Shown piece by piece: positions 10,721 through 20,258 of a DNA stretch of 64,000 nt. Positions within the stretch are counted from its first letter, which is position 1, and each line of letters begins with the position of its first letter. The notes under the pieces were generated by a model. That model made no database searches. It saw nothing but the letters and a program-made list of their open reading frames with translations, and was not told the origin of the DNA. Source of the stretch: Kryptolebias marmoratus (Eukaryota; Chordata; Actinopteri; Cyprinodontiformes; Rivulidae). The position numbers and the translations under genes were made by a program. The stretch covers positions 30,299,418-30,363,417 of the forward strand of contig NC_051445.1 of NCBI RefSeq assembly GCF_001649575.2, in the 5' to 3' direction.

Positions 10721-10895
10721 ACCCCTAGTGTAGCAAGTGTGTAAAAGTGTTTATATTTCACCCCAAATCTACTTTCATTTTCCATGTACATTTGTTTTTT
10801 GTTGTTGTTTATGTATTGTACTTTATTTTGGTGGAGGAGCTTTTATTTTCTTACTTCCTGCTGCCGCCTCACATCCTGTGTTAGTGCTGCCCTCC

Positions 10896-11449
10896 CAGTG
10901 TTACCAGGTGTACGATAATTATCGTATTTGTACGATAATTTTGCCCTCTGTACGATGTACGATCATTAATCCCAAAAGAGGCCAAATATATGATAATTTG
11001 ACCATTCCGTGAATGTGTGGTTGTCATCGGTTGTAATCAACCTGCCGCAACTGCCTGTCAGGTTTTTTTTTTGTGAACCCTGAAGGCATCTGTTTCCGGA
11101 AACAGATGCACGATTGGCTGGAATTTTCAGCCAATCGTGCTTTTATAAATGTGAGCTACGAGTGACGTGTATGCGTTTGCCTCAGAACAACGGCTATGAT
11201 TGGCTGAATAGTCTGCTGCGCCCGCCCCATGAGTGAGAAAAAAAAAAAAAAGAAAGAAAGAAAGAAGCAGAGCCAGTCTGGAAGAAGAAGCGCTGAGTAT
11301 CTGTCAGACACTATTCAACACTAGAGTGACTTTAGCGCATCAATAGACTTGTTATTTTGGTTATGACGGATGTACGATAATTTCCCTCAAAATACGATAA
11401 TTTTATGTCTCTGGTACGATAATCCTACATTTCTGATCTGGCAACACTG
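10896..11449. mobile_element. hAT-like MITE with palindromic core
   Basis: Ends CAGTGTTACCAG and CTGGCAACACTG are inverted repeats. The 8-bp flanks TGCCCTCC (10888-10895) and AGCCCTCT (11450-11457) match at 6 of 8, consistent with an aged hAT target duplication. Both sub-terminal regions are dense in the word TACGATAAT, in opposite orientation at the two ends, a usual arrangement for transposase binding sites. There is no coding capacity in 554 bp. Confidence 0.75.
11086..11140. repeat. perfect 24-bp palindrome followed by a 13-bp stem-loop
   Basis: 11086-11109 is a perfect 24-bp palindrome centred on TCCGGA. It is followed at once by arms 11108-11120 and 11128-11140, perfect 13-bp reverse complements with a 7-base loop. 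Both sit in the middle of the MITE and could form cruciforms. Confidence 0.9.
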
Positions 11450-11926
11450 AGCCCTCTCCAGTTGGCACTGAGATGTGCTGGGGAGAGGTGAGTGTGCAGA
11501 GTTGTCTTTTGTTTATATGTTAAAATGCTGAATATGTCCTAAAACTTAGGTTTGTTAAACTTACAACTTGTTTTATATTGTTGTTAAGCTGTTTTATGTT
11601 AGGCACAGCATTGTACCAAGTGTTGACTCCCACGTTGGTGACATTTATCAAGTTTTACTGTGCCAATGTGATTCCTTTTGTTTTTATCAAAGGTGTGCAT
11701 GGAAAAGCTTGACACTGAAACTGCTGTGCTGAAAATATTTTTATTTAAAACAAAATAAACCCTTGGTTGTTCTGTACTAGCTTTTGCAACTCTTTTTGAA
11801 GTGAAAAGGGAAAATTTCATTGTACTGAGATTATGCAACTCCAAAATTCTTATTTAGGGATGCTGTAGTTAGTAGCTAGTTGTGCAAAGAATAGTCTCGT
11901 TCCTCTCAAAGACATTGTTGTGGTCC
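11450..11926. other. no gene seen
   Basis: AT-rich sequence between the MITE and the tandem duplication. No coding motif or repeat boundary could be recognised. Confidence 0.5.
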
Positions 11927-13010
11927 TGGGAGCATATTTTGAGTTTGTTCAGCAGGGGGCGTCCAGGAGCCTTCTGGAGAGCGGCTAGGCAACTATTCTG
12001 TAACACCTGGAGCCCATTGGGTCTCATCAGCGGAGCTGCATATAAGGAGCCGGCTGACATCTCTTCAGTGCCTGAGTGTTAGCCCAATGTGGTACTTCAA
12101 GCCCTTCAAATCTTGTTGCAGAGACTTGCTTAGAACCTTGCTGCATTTTTTGATCCCCTGTGTTTTTGACTCCTCCTAGGTCACCCAGCTCCCAGTTGGC
12201 TCCAGCTCGGAGATCTGTGTCTTGTTCATGCCTGGATTAAACCGTTGTCTGATTGCTCCGCTACTCAACCTTCAGAACCACCACAGATCGAACCCTGTCC
12301 GCTCTCCACCGCCCTCCACCGCTCTTCTGACATCTCCTGACGCCTCCTGTGAGTTCAGATCTCCTCAGAGCCAGCAGTTAATTCCCTCCCTGGATGAAAC
12401 TTCACCTCAACACCTGTAAGCTAAACCTCCTATCTAACCAACCACCAGTTCAGAAACCAAGTCATCTAACCAGCGTTCTGGGAGCATATTCTGAGTTTGT
12501 CCAGCAGGGGGCGTCCAGGAGCTTTCTGGAGAGCGGCTGGGCAACTTTTCTGTAACACCTGGAGCCCATTTGGTCTCATCAGCGGAGCTGCGTATAAGGA
12601 GCTGGCTGACGTCTCTTCAGTGCCTGAGTGTTAGCCCAATGAGGTACTTCAAGCCCTTCAAATCTTGTTGCAGAAACTTGCTGCATTTTTTGATCCCCTG
12701 TGTTTTTGACTCCTCCTAGGTCACCCAGATCCCAGTTGGCTCCAGCTCGGAGGTCTGTGTCTTGTTCATGCCTGGATTAAACCGTTGCCTGATTGCTCCG
12801 CTGCTCAACCTTCAGAACCACCACAGATCAAACCCTGTCCGCTCTCCACTGCTCTTCTGACATCTCCTGACGCCTCCTGTGAGTTCAGATCTCCTCAGAG
12901 CCAGCAGTTAATTCCCTCCCTGGATGGAACTTCACCTCAACACCTGTAAGCTAAACCTCCTATCTAACCAACCACCAGTTCAGAAACCAAGTCATCTAAC
13001 CAGAGTTCTT
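11927..13010 (+). repeat. 0.55-kb tandem duplication, LTR-like unit
   Basis: Unit 1 (11927-12478) and unit 2 (12479 to about 13010) are near-identical, starting with TGGGAGCATATT and sharing AGCAGGGGGCGTCCAGGAG and a TATA-like GTATAAGGAGC. Unit 2 has small deletions (about 12 bp near 12680 and 12850). An AATAAA polyadenylation-type word follows unit 2 at about 13096. The TATA word, the AATAAA and the lack of coding sequence suggest the right part of a gypsy-type LTR that has duplicated internally. Open frames inside are short and change between units, so they are not genes. Confidence 0.8.
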
Positions 13011-13199
13011 TCTTTAAAGGGATCACTGACTCCTGAGCCACCTAATCCTGTGTTTCCCAGAGGGGTCCGTTTGAGTCTCAAACAATTTGAGAAAATAAAT
13101 CTTTTTTCCTAAAAAAGGAAACTGCTGTTGATATTTTCTGAGTGTTTTCTGCATGTGGGTCAGACACTTAGGCATCGCCATGACAGACATTCCCAATAA

Positions 13200-13560
13200 A
13201 GTTAATACTTGCTACAGCCCATGATTTCTAATAGTTTTTTCTGCCAACTTTCAATAATTTGTTAAACCATAAGGATGATCAATAATGTGATGTGATGCTT
13301 GCCAGGTATCAGCAAATATCAATAATGGATTCCCTAATGGGATTTCACCCCTAGTTTGTGATATAAAAGCCTGTATCGGGACTGGTTCAGTAAGTTCCTT
13401 TTCAATTGTGAACCAGGCCAGCGCTGTGTCCTCTGCAATATACATCTTGGCTTGGCTTAAGAAGGAAGGCATAGTTGTACCAGTCCAATCTCGGCAAGTT
13501 GAGGCCCCACATCTTCTATTGCAGCCTACATTTTAGTTATATTTAAAGATGGTCTTGTAC
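13200..13560 (-). mobile_element. L1/Tx1-clade LINE fragment
   Basis: The minus-strand frame 13251-13472 reads 'AWFTIEKELTEPVPIQAFIS', which fits the region after the RT palm in fish Tx1/L1 ORF2 products. It is very short and flanked by AT-rich DNA. The same clade supplies the piece at 9.7-10.7 kb; the two might be parts of one element separated by later insertions. Confidence 0.5.
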
Positions 13561-13968
13561 TTTCCAATAAAAATGTGTCTACTGCAGCATTGTATTTTTT
13601 AAGTGGAGAAGAAGGAAGGAGTATCGGTAGCTAGTATAGGATAAAGTTATTGTGTGGAACCACCATCATTTAAAGAGGATAGAGAATATATAATACAGGT
13701 TTATTACCCCCCTGCCATAAACCCCCTACCGTGGTTTATGACCCTTCAGCTTTTGTTGAACTCCTAATCATTTTAGTGACTACCCATTTCCCAGATGCAA
13801 CATGTCACACCTGGCATTATCCGGCACCCCCACGTGCACACTCCTCCCATGCACGCACACACAGCTGCAGTTGTAATAAATACCGTTGAGAATATCTTAT
13901 CCAATCAAAAGAAAAGGGAGGGTTTTTTATTCCTTTAAAATGTTCCTTGCCGTACTCTCCAATATCTG

Positions 13969-14789
13969 GTGGCCAGTATCTGTTCAAAGATGGTTAGAGT
14001 AAAAAGAGTCAAGAGTGAGAATGCTGACATGAAGCCGGGTCCGTCTACTGCTGAAGTTTCAACTTCAACAACCCTAGACAAGAAACCGCCAACCGCGGCA
14101 GCGTCAACTTCGACGGACAAGAATCCTCCGAATGTCGCAGGTGCTGGGCCATCAACTGAAAAAGAGTCAGCACAGACGGTGCTGGACGAAGCAATCGCGC
14201 CCTTCGTGGAAAACAAGTCCGCTCTCGTCGGGGAAACTCCGTTATCGATCTATCATCATTCCGACCGTGTAGCTGACGCGCCCTGGAGAAGCGTGTTCTA
14301 CCTGTGTAGAGTGCAGATACCTCCTCCCGGCTTGCTGCATCAGGAGTGGTCTTTAGAAGATCACGGTTTCTGTGGTGCGTTGGGCTACGTTTTCAACTAC
14401 AAGAAAGGTGAACTAAGTCTGTACCAGCTGCAAGAAAGTGAGAAACTGGGTCCGTTATCTCCTTTCGGAAGGCTGTTATACAATGACTGGGCCGTGCTAA
14501 GACTGGCGGTACCACGTAACATCCTGAATCAAGGAGAGGAAGAAGGTAGATCCTCGCCACCGGCAGCAAAGTGGGCCAGAAGGAGGCTTTTTCCAAAATT
14601 GTGGAGAAAAAGATTCTCTTTAGCGCAAGTTGGGCAGCAAAAGACAGCCTGAGCGGTCGTTGGTATTTTTGGGCGAGCGTGCGAATGGCTGACACCTCCA
14701 ACCTGTTTGTCCTGGAGTCTGTTAATCCGGACTGCGGCTTATTCAGGACTCTGCTGGCTGGTGGAGGTGTGGTCAAGGAAAATGGATGA
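13969..14789 (+). pseudogene. uncharacterised ORF at the left edge of the Maverick/Polinton block
   Basis: A frame from 13969 (or the Met at 13990) runs about 220 codons with an acidic/Pro/Ser/Thr-rich N-terminal third ('KPGPSTAEVSTSTTLDKK') and then a more globular part with 'SIYHHSDRVADAPWRSVFYLCR'. At about 14560-14640 the frame shifts: the open frame 14571-14789 appears to continue it with 'WYFWASVRMADTSNLFVLE'. I do not recognise the family. Codon structure, length and position next to capsid, ATPase and integrase remnants suggest a Maverick-borne gene. One frameshift makes it a probable pseudogene. Confidence 0.5.
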
Positions 14790-14894
14790 AATTGGTGAGC
14801 AAATTTCCGGCCTTTTTCACAGCTGCCGTTGCTGGGCTGACATAATGACGGTGAAGAAAACTAATCATTTAAGCGCCGCCTTCTGACCCCGCCT

Positions 14895-14920
14895 CCCTCT
14901 ACAATATATATGGAGGCGGT
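14895..14920 (+). promoter_or_regulatory. TATA-box candidate for the 14966 ORF
   Basis: ACAATATATATGG at about 14901 lies some 65 bases before the ATG of the following ORF, in otherwise GC-balanced DNA. Position and sequence fit a compact viral-style promoter; function is inferred. Confidence 0.4.
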
Positions 14921-14965
14921 TGTAGGTTCCTCTGCTAAAGACTTCAACTCATCACAGATGACAAA

Positions 14966-15691
14966 ATGTCCTGTCAATCGAAGCAGACCACTCTGTCAGA
15001 ATGCTGGGGTGGGTACGACCAGCGTGAAGAGCCACTCTGCCCACCTTCAGGGCCAGAAGGGTATAATATGGAACCTTATTACCCCCCTTCACCGTCACTA
15101 AATTCTTACTCTTCCTCATCCTCATCTGCCCCCTCACTCACCGAGGTTTTATGGGCAATCACTCGGGGTTCTTTGAGGAGGCCGCTGTCGACCATCGCTG
15201 AAGAGACAGACATCCCCCAGATGACCACCAGCAGCCCCCCTAATCAAGATCAGGGGGATGAAGTTGACAGATCTGTCTCCTCGCTGCTGGTCAAGAGTGT
15301 GAAATCAGCTCTGCTTCACCTGCTGAATGTGACCATTTCAAACTATCTGCGCAAAATTTGTTACGGTTGCATGATTGACCACCCCAGCCAGCGTCAACAT
15401 CGCTGTCTCAATTTTCAAGAGGAGACGGGGTTTTATCAGGACAACTTCCGCGACATATTTCAGCGACTTTTAAAGCCCCAGTTTGTCCCCGCTGTACAAC
15501 GTCTGCTGACTCTGCGAAACATTCAAGCAGAAGATGTGGGAGTAAAGACTGTGGCTCTGACACTCTTACACAAACTGAAAATGGAAAATCAGATTCACAA
15601 CCTGATCTTCGAGATGTACGAGGCCGCTGACTCTGAGCAGCTAAAAGAACTAAAGGCAGTTGCAGACTGCTTTGAATCCTCGGAGATCTGA
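14966..15691 (+). CDS. uncharacterised Maverick-associated protein, 241 aa, intact copy
   Basis: This is the cleanest open frame of the block. Residues 30-65 are Pro/Ser-rich ('PSLNSYSSSSSSAPSLTEV'). A central region near residues 125-150 has a Cys/His cluster, 'CYGCMIDHPSQRQHRC', which could bind zinc. The C-terminal part is helical and charged and ends 'VADCFESSEI'. The same ORF is present in inverted orientation at 26506-27213, but without the first residues of this one. I have the impression of similar uncharacterised proteins in fish Mavericks, from memory only, and can assign no function. It stays open although neighbouring genes are broken, so it may be the youngest or a still-constrained gene. 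It has its own TATA-like element. Confidence 0.65.
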   Translation: MSCQSKQTTLSECWGGYDQREEPLCPPSGPEGYNMEPYYPPSPSLNSYSSSSSSAPSLTEVLWAITRGSLRRPLSTIAEETDIPQMTTSSPPNQDQGDEVDRSVSSLLVKSVKSALLHLLNVTISNYLRKICYGCMIDHPSQRQHRCLNFQEETGFYQDNFRDIFQRLLKPQFVPAVQRLLTLRNIQAEDVGVKTVALTLLHKLKMENQIHNLIFEMYEAADSEQLKELKAVADCFESSEI

Positions 15692-15946
15692 CCTGATTAT
15701 ATCATTTGAAAATGTTAGACTTTTTTAGAAACGTTTGAAAATAATAGACCTTTTTTGAAAATGTTTTCAACTAAGCATACTCCATTTCAACCTGGAGAGA
15801 CTCACACGGAGAGATAAAGACAATTAGAGTGTTTTATTGGCTAGAGGTCTTTGGCGCTCGGGCCCCGGCAGATGATGAGTTTGCAGAGAACCGCTGTGAG
15901 CTTGAATGATCGAAGTAGGGTGAGAGATTAGGGTAGTCATCCCCCA
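15018..15946 (+). repeat. inverted duplication, arm A left
   Basis: This 929-bp stretch matches the reverse complement of 26251-27179 with the same length and no indel seen; scattered substitutions put identity at roughly 98-99% by eye. It covers most of the 241-aa ORF and its 3' flank and stops exactly at the N gap. Confidence 0.93.
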
Positions 15947-16388
15947 NNNNNNNNNNNNNNNNNNNNNNNNNNNNNNNNNNNNNNNNNNNNNNNNNNNNNN
16001 NNNNNNNNNNNNNNNNNNNNNNNNNNNNNNNNNNNNNNNNNNNNNNNNNNNNNNNNNNNNNNNNNNNNNNNNNNNNNNNNNNNNNNNNNNNNNNNNNNNN
16101 NNNNNNNNNNNNNNNNNNNNNNNNNNNNNNNNNNNNNNNNNNNNNNNNNNNNNNNNNNNNNNNNNNNNNNNNNNNNNNNNNNNNNNNNNNNNNNNNNNNN
16201 NNNNNNNNNNNNNNNNNNNNNNNNNNNNNNNNNNNNNNNNNNNNNNNNNNNNNNNNNNNNNNNNNNNNNNNNNNNNNNNNNNNNNNNNNNNNNNNNNNNN
16301 NNNNNNNNNNNNNNNNNNNNNNNNNNNNNNNNNNNNNNNNNNNNNNNNNNNNNNNNNNNNNNNNNNNNNNNNNNNNNNNNNNNNNNNN
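15947..16388. other. assembly gap (442 N)
   Basis: Undetermined bases between arms A and B of the inverted duplication. If the left copy is complete, about 5 kb equivalent to 21193-26250 would belong here, so the stated gap size may be wrong. Confidence 1.
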
Positions 16389-16771
16389 AGAGAGGGAAAG
16401 CGTTGTCGGTAACCGGTAGACAGAGTCCGAGGAGGTTCCAGGCAAGGAGCAGGCAAAAGTCGTAGGTCGAGGTCCAGGCAAGGGTTTGTTGACAAAAAGG
16501 CAGGCATGAACTTTGAGAAATTGCTGGACATTTACTAAGTCGAGACTGTTCAATAATCTGGCAAATTGTGGCTGAGGGCTGTGGACTTAAATACAGACTG
16601 CTGCAGGTGAAGCAGATGAGAATGATTATGGTGGCATGGAAACAGGGGCGTGGCATGAGACTGGAAAAACACCGTGGCTGTTGCAGGAACAGGGAAACCG
16701 TGACACATTGATGAAAAAGCACGGTATTGTACACTTTGCTACAGCCAGCGACTTAAAAGCATCCGTTGTGG
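16389..16771 (-). repeat. inverted duplication, arm B left (partial LTR plus integrase scrap)
   Basis: 383 bp, the reverse complement of 20810-21192 at nearly full identity and equal length. It holds part of the solo LTR (16389-16705), the CATTG target-duplication copy at 16706-16710, and about 60 bp of the integrase gene. After 16771 similarity ends abruptly and another gene begins. Confidence 0.93.
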
Positions 16772-17355
16772 GTTATTGACAGAAGTTAAAGGAACGTTCA
16801 GCTCCAAAAGAGTAGTTAGAAAATCTGTCCAACCTCGAGGCGTTGGTGAATGACATGTTTTAAAAGGGAGCATGAGGTTTTTCAGTAAATCAATCCTATG
16901 CGAGCCTTTCACGACGTTACCTCTATAAACAAATATCCCTCGAGCCGTCCAGCCCCCGCTGCCGGTGGATAATTTCTTCATGATATACTCTGCATTTTTT
17001 CTGTTACGTTTTGGTAAGCTTTTCAAAACTTCATTAATTATTATTTGTCAGATTCAGTCCGATCTTGCACAATGTCTCCATGCTCCAGTTGTGCATCGAT
17101 GTCACGTTGCAGCGTCAAAGTCAGCCGAGGCTCTTCTTGCTGACCTTGCTTCAGAAAAGTGAGGTATCTTTGCAAGAGTGCGTCATACTTTTTAACTTTT
17201 TCATAAGTAGTCATCCCAGGTTGATTCAAAACGACTCTCATCTCAGTGTCCAAATCATCTTCAGCAGTCTTTCTGATCGAAGTGTCAGGTTGAGTCAGGC
17301 GTCTTAACTGGTGAGGTGGAACCAGAAACATTTTCTGAGAAGTCCTCAGAGACAT
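16739..17355 (-). pseudogene. Maverick-type gene of unknown function, about 200 codons, frameshifted
   Basis: On the minus strand a frame starts at 17355 with 'MSLRTSQKMFLVPPHQLRRL', carries 'YEKVKKYDALLQRYLTFLKQ' (a helical, probably coiled segment) and stops at 17041. A second frame (17026-16739) continues the same protein style with 'KRNRKNAEYIMKKLS' and 'RGWTDFLTTLLELNVPL'. The two frames are adjacent, so a frameshift or stop near 17030-17041 divides one gene. The 3' end is cut by the inverted-duplication breakpoint at 16771. The ATG lies 2 bases past the stop of the upstream gene (17357-17684), a compact operon-like spacing typical of virus-like DNA. Function not known to me. Confidence 0.6.
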
Positions 17356-17356
17356 T

Positions 17357-17684
17357 TTATCTTCTAAATGTCCCAGACACGAGTTGTCCCAAGAGTGGAA
17401 CCACAGCAGCGAGTAAAGGCAGAACGCCTCCGGTCTGAGTTGAGAGAGCCTTCTGTTTTTGTTTCAGCCCCACTTTTTTGTCGGCCAGCAGTCTGATGAA
17501 GTTTTTCTGCTTTTTCAACGTTTTTGTACTAAGAGGGTGAAAGCTGAATGTTACCTTTTAAAACATTTAGAGCGACATCGCACAAGGCTTGTAGAAAGTC
17601 CGGCGAGCGGTGGGATAAAATATCTCGCCTTTTCTGCGGAGTGGAATAATAAAGCGCCCTGATCAGGGGTGCATTTCTTTTCAT
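17357..17684 (-). pseudogene. small Maverick protein with basic stretch and C-terminal hydrophobic segment
   Basis: On the minus strand an ATG at 17684 opens a frame of about 110 codons that contains 'DFLQALCDVALNVLKG', then meets a TAG near 17545 and needs a shift of frame to continue through 'LKKQKNFIRLLADKKVG' (basic) to 'TGGVLPLLAAVVPLLGQL' (a membrane-type hydrophobic segment), stopping at 17357. Small basic/hydrophobic proteins of this design occur near the capsid genes of Mavericks and adintoviruses and have been compared with adenoviral minor core proteins; that link is inference. The two lesions suggest a pseudogene. It lies between the packaging ATPase and the unknown gene at 16739-17355, all on one strand with almost no spacing. 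Confidence 0.55.
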
Positions 17685-17699
17685 TCAAGCTGACATGAC

Positions 17700-18747
17700 G
17701 GTTTACTTTTTTTTTGGGAATGTACACCACTGGCCACTGGCCTGGAAGTAAACCAGACCTCAGTCTGTATTGATCTGGGCAGGTGCCCGTTAAGTCCAGA
17801 AGTATACCGTGCATGTCTTTTGTGGCGTCTTCGAAGCTCTCGAGAAAAAACACCTTTTGCAAGGGAAAGATCTGGCGAGCCAAAACACCCACTTGTAACT
17901 TGTCCCTCGGATTTTTAAAAAGAACCATGTAATTGCTATTTAAACTTTATTGTGCGGCTGTGTTTCCCCTGGTGAAAGACGTTGTGTGTAAGCATCATAA
18001 CACTCATGTTCTTATGATGATCTTATGCAGTGGCTCAGGAGGTAGGGGGTTTGTCCTGTAATCGGAGGGTTGCTGGTTCGAGCCCCTGCTCCAGCTGTCT
18101 CAGCCGTTGTGTCCTTGGGCAAGACACTTCACCCTCCTTGCCTACTGGTGGTGGTCAGAGGGCTCGGTGGCGCCGGTGTGATGGCAGCCTCACTTCTGTC
18201 AGCCCGCCCCAGGGCAGCTGTGGCTACAATGTAGCTTACCAGCATCAGAGGGTGGATGTGTGAATGAATGGGTGAATGATTGTAGTGTAAAGCGCTTTGG
18301 GGTCCTTGGACTAGATAAAGCGCTATATAAGTGCAAGCCAAGCCATTTACCATGATGTCTGTACTGAGTGAAGATTTTAACCATTTCCAAATTATCAGAG
18401 GTTTGAAAAATCACATTGTCTAAAATAACCAGATGATTTTGATCAGGAGGAAACAAACTTTCGTCTTCAAAAGAATGAGGAAGTCCGTGAATAAAGTTGA
18501 TATTTTTATTCATCTTCTGCATTTCAACGTACATGGGCTGGAAAGATGTGTAGAGCCAGACATTGTTTTCAGATACAGAGTTCATCACGTAAATACAATT
18601 CTCCAAAACAGTTTTCACAAAAAAAGATTTCCCACACCCGCTCGGGCCAACTATTAAACATGAAAAAGGCGATTTGAGCCTGAAATCAAAATTAACCACT
18701 TCAAAATTAGCAAGGTGGGCCATTTTATTTATTTCTTCTTGTTTCAC
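17700..18747 (-). pseudogene. Maverick/Polinton packaging ATPase (FtsK/HerA, A32-like), split by a SINE
   Basis: The minus-strand frame starting at 18747 (or the Met at 18723) has a textbook Walker A, 'VGPSGCGKS', about 30 residues from the second Met, and a Walker B-like 'HLVILDN' around residue 110. The frame is cut near 18352 by a SINE with an ATGATG target duplication. On the other side of the SINE the protein style continues, with 'NPRDKLQVGVLARQIFP' and a C-terminal 'GQWPVVYIPKKK' near 17710. A one-base frameshift lies at about 17945. In Mavericks and related large DNA viruses this enzyme pumps genomic DNA into capsids. SINE, frameshift and stop make it inactive. Confidence 0.85.
18020..18351 (+). 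mobile_element. tRNA-derived SINE, copy 1
   Basis: The left part resembles a tRNA gene: GGTTGCTGGTTCGAGCCCC holds a good B box. The right part ends with the fish-typical tail AAAGCGCTATATAAGTGCAA and CCATTTACCAT. The flanks ATGATG (18014-18019 and 18352-18357) look like a target duplication. A nearly identical copy is at 60294-60620. It lies inside the ATPase gene. Confidence 0.85.
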
Positions 18748-18911
18748 CTCTGAGGAACACGGTCATGCAGCACCTAAAACCTTTACACAAATGTGACATT
18801 ATCAACACAAACCTTGTTTTATTAAACAGGAAAAAGGTCAAATAAAACATGGAATCAACAGAATAACAGTTTCAAAAATCAGCAAGTTTTTTGTTCTTTG
18901 TTTTTACCATG

Positions 18912-19290
18912 TCAGAAACCAAACGGCAATGTCGTACAGTCAGGAAAAAGTCGTCTCTTGTCATACACCACTCTAAACTTTTTCATGAATGTGGCATTTT
19001 TTAACACAAAGCCTTTTTTATCGCGCCTGATTGTATGCTGAGGCGTTTCAACGAGAACATTTTTATCACCGCCCAAGTATCGTTCTACCAAGTTTTGAAA
19101 GCTGTCAAAGCTAACTTTTTGGTGGGATTCAAGCATTTGAGTGATACCTTTTGCACGCAGAACAATTCTTTTTCTGTCTCTCGTGCGAAAGACATAAGAT
19201 TTAGGACCGCTTGAAACAAAGTTTTGAATAAAATCACCAGCCAGCTCATCAGATAAATCCCCAAGATAATTTCCTTGTAAGTAGGTGACT
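18912..19290 (-). pseudogene. Maverick DNA polymerase B, C-terminal end
   Basis: On the minus strand the frame can be followed from about 19290 to the stop at 18912. Recognisable phrases are 'YLGDLSDEL', 'FVSSGPKSYVFRT' and the end 'VYDKRRLFPDCTTLPFGF', the order and wording of the C-terminal end of protein-primed family-B polymerases of Mavericks ('...VSGGPKNYAY...VYDKR...LPYG'). The polymerase and exonuclease domains, normally about 1,000 residues, are absent. At about 19290 the sequence joins a capsid-type ORF on the opposite strand, which marks a rearrangement breakpoint. Confidence 0.75.
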
Positions 19291-19329
19291 TTATATTTCC
19301 CGGCGGAATTAGATTCTTTTTCAGCTCCA

Positions 19330-19770
19330 ATGACGCAGCTCTCGATAGAAGATAAGATTTATAAAGAAATTCTTCCCATATCAGCCATTACGGACGGAGG
19401 CCCGATAAAAATTTTTATCCTGGGAGACGGGGTAAAATACCTGGACCTTTCCGATTCGTTACTGCATCTCAGACTGAAAATTACAAACGCTGATGGAACA
19501 AATCTTGACGATGATTCCGACATAGGTCTGGTTAATTATTCGTTAAATTAAATTTTTAACCAGTGTGACGTGATTCTCTGCGATTGAATAATTTTGCAAT
19601 CCAGCGCTACTCATCCCTACAGAACTGTCATTAAGACCCTTTTGAACTTTTCGGAAGACTCTCTGAAAAGTCAATTTAGCGCAGGTCTCTTCTACAAAGA
19701 TTCCACGTGCGCTGTAGATTCTCACGACACCACAGACAGACCGAATCAAGGCTTCAATCCGAGAATGTAA
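19330..19770 (+). pseudogene. Maverick major-capsid-like protein, N-terminal fragment
   Basis: On the plus strand a Met at 19330 begins 'MTQLSIEDKIYKEILP', followed by 'SDSLLHLRLKITNADG' and a stop at 19551. The sequence continues in the same style with 'SATHPYRTVIKTLLNFSED' and 'SQFSAGLFYKDS' up to about 19770, where it ends against a minus-strand gene. The 'YPYR...ETLLNY' type pattern belongs to the F54H12.2-like family that I recall as the double-jelly-roll capsid protein of Mavericks. The usual protein is several times longer, so the fragment is truncated; stops add to this. Strand is opposite to its neighbours. Confidence 0.65.
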
Positions 19771-20258
19771 GCTAGAGGGGGAGACGTGCGTCTTTTATGT
19801 CGTCGGTCACCTTTAAAATCCACCCGTTTTGTTATATTATTAAAAATTAGGCTGATGCTAGAGTTGTATTTCTGTATAGCCGGAGTTATTTGGTCCAGTA
19901 AGTCTTGCGGTTTGTCATAATAGCCGTCTCGATTAAATTTCACGCTGATTATATCAGCTTCAAAAACGTTTTCATTCTGTTCATCCTTTGACCACTCCGC
20001 TTCTGACACTTTTCTCAATTCGAAAAAAGCCTGCGGTTCAGGTAAATTAAACCAAGTATGCGGATAAACGAGTTCACACAGACCTACCACCCAATCACCG
20101 TTTAGTTCAATCGCTTTTGCCAAGTCCACGGTGTAGTTTGAACTTGTATTATTTTTAAACACATGTTTACTCGCATTTGAAGGAAGAGTCACGTAGAAAT
20201 CATTACTCGTCATTGTGACAGGTGGTTTAAACTGCTCCGCTTGTCCGTAATAAAGCAC
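19746..20258 (-). pseudogene. Maverick minor-capsid/penton-like protein, N-terminal part
   Basis: The minus-strand frame of 170 codons reads 'FYVTLPSNASKHVFKNNTSS', 'WVVGLCELVYPHTWFNLP' and 'GYYDKPQDLLDQI'. This pattern (an N-terminal beta-sheet-rich region beginning 'SFYVTLPSNAS') is what I recall for the Maverick protein compared to single-jelly-roll penton/minor capsid proteins. The family is normally about 350-600 residues; here only the first third remains before the breakpoint with the capsid fragment. It is followed upstream by the integrase gene on the same strand. Confidence 0.6.

Noticed and set aside
11927..13010. Two LTRs of one element
   Set aside because: The units are directly adjacent with no internal region, primer-binding site or polypurine tract between them; tandem duplication is simpler.
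15834..16734. Long minus-strand frames of about 240-265 codons
   Set aside because: More than half of each is the 442-N gap; the visible part is LTR sequence and integrase flank.
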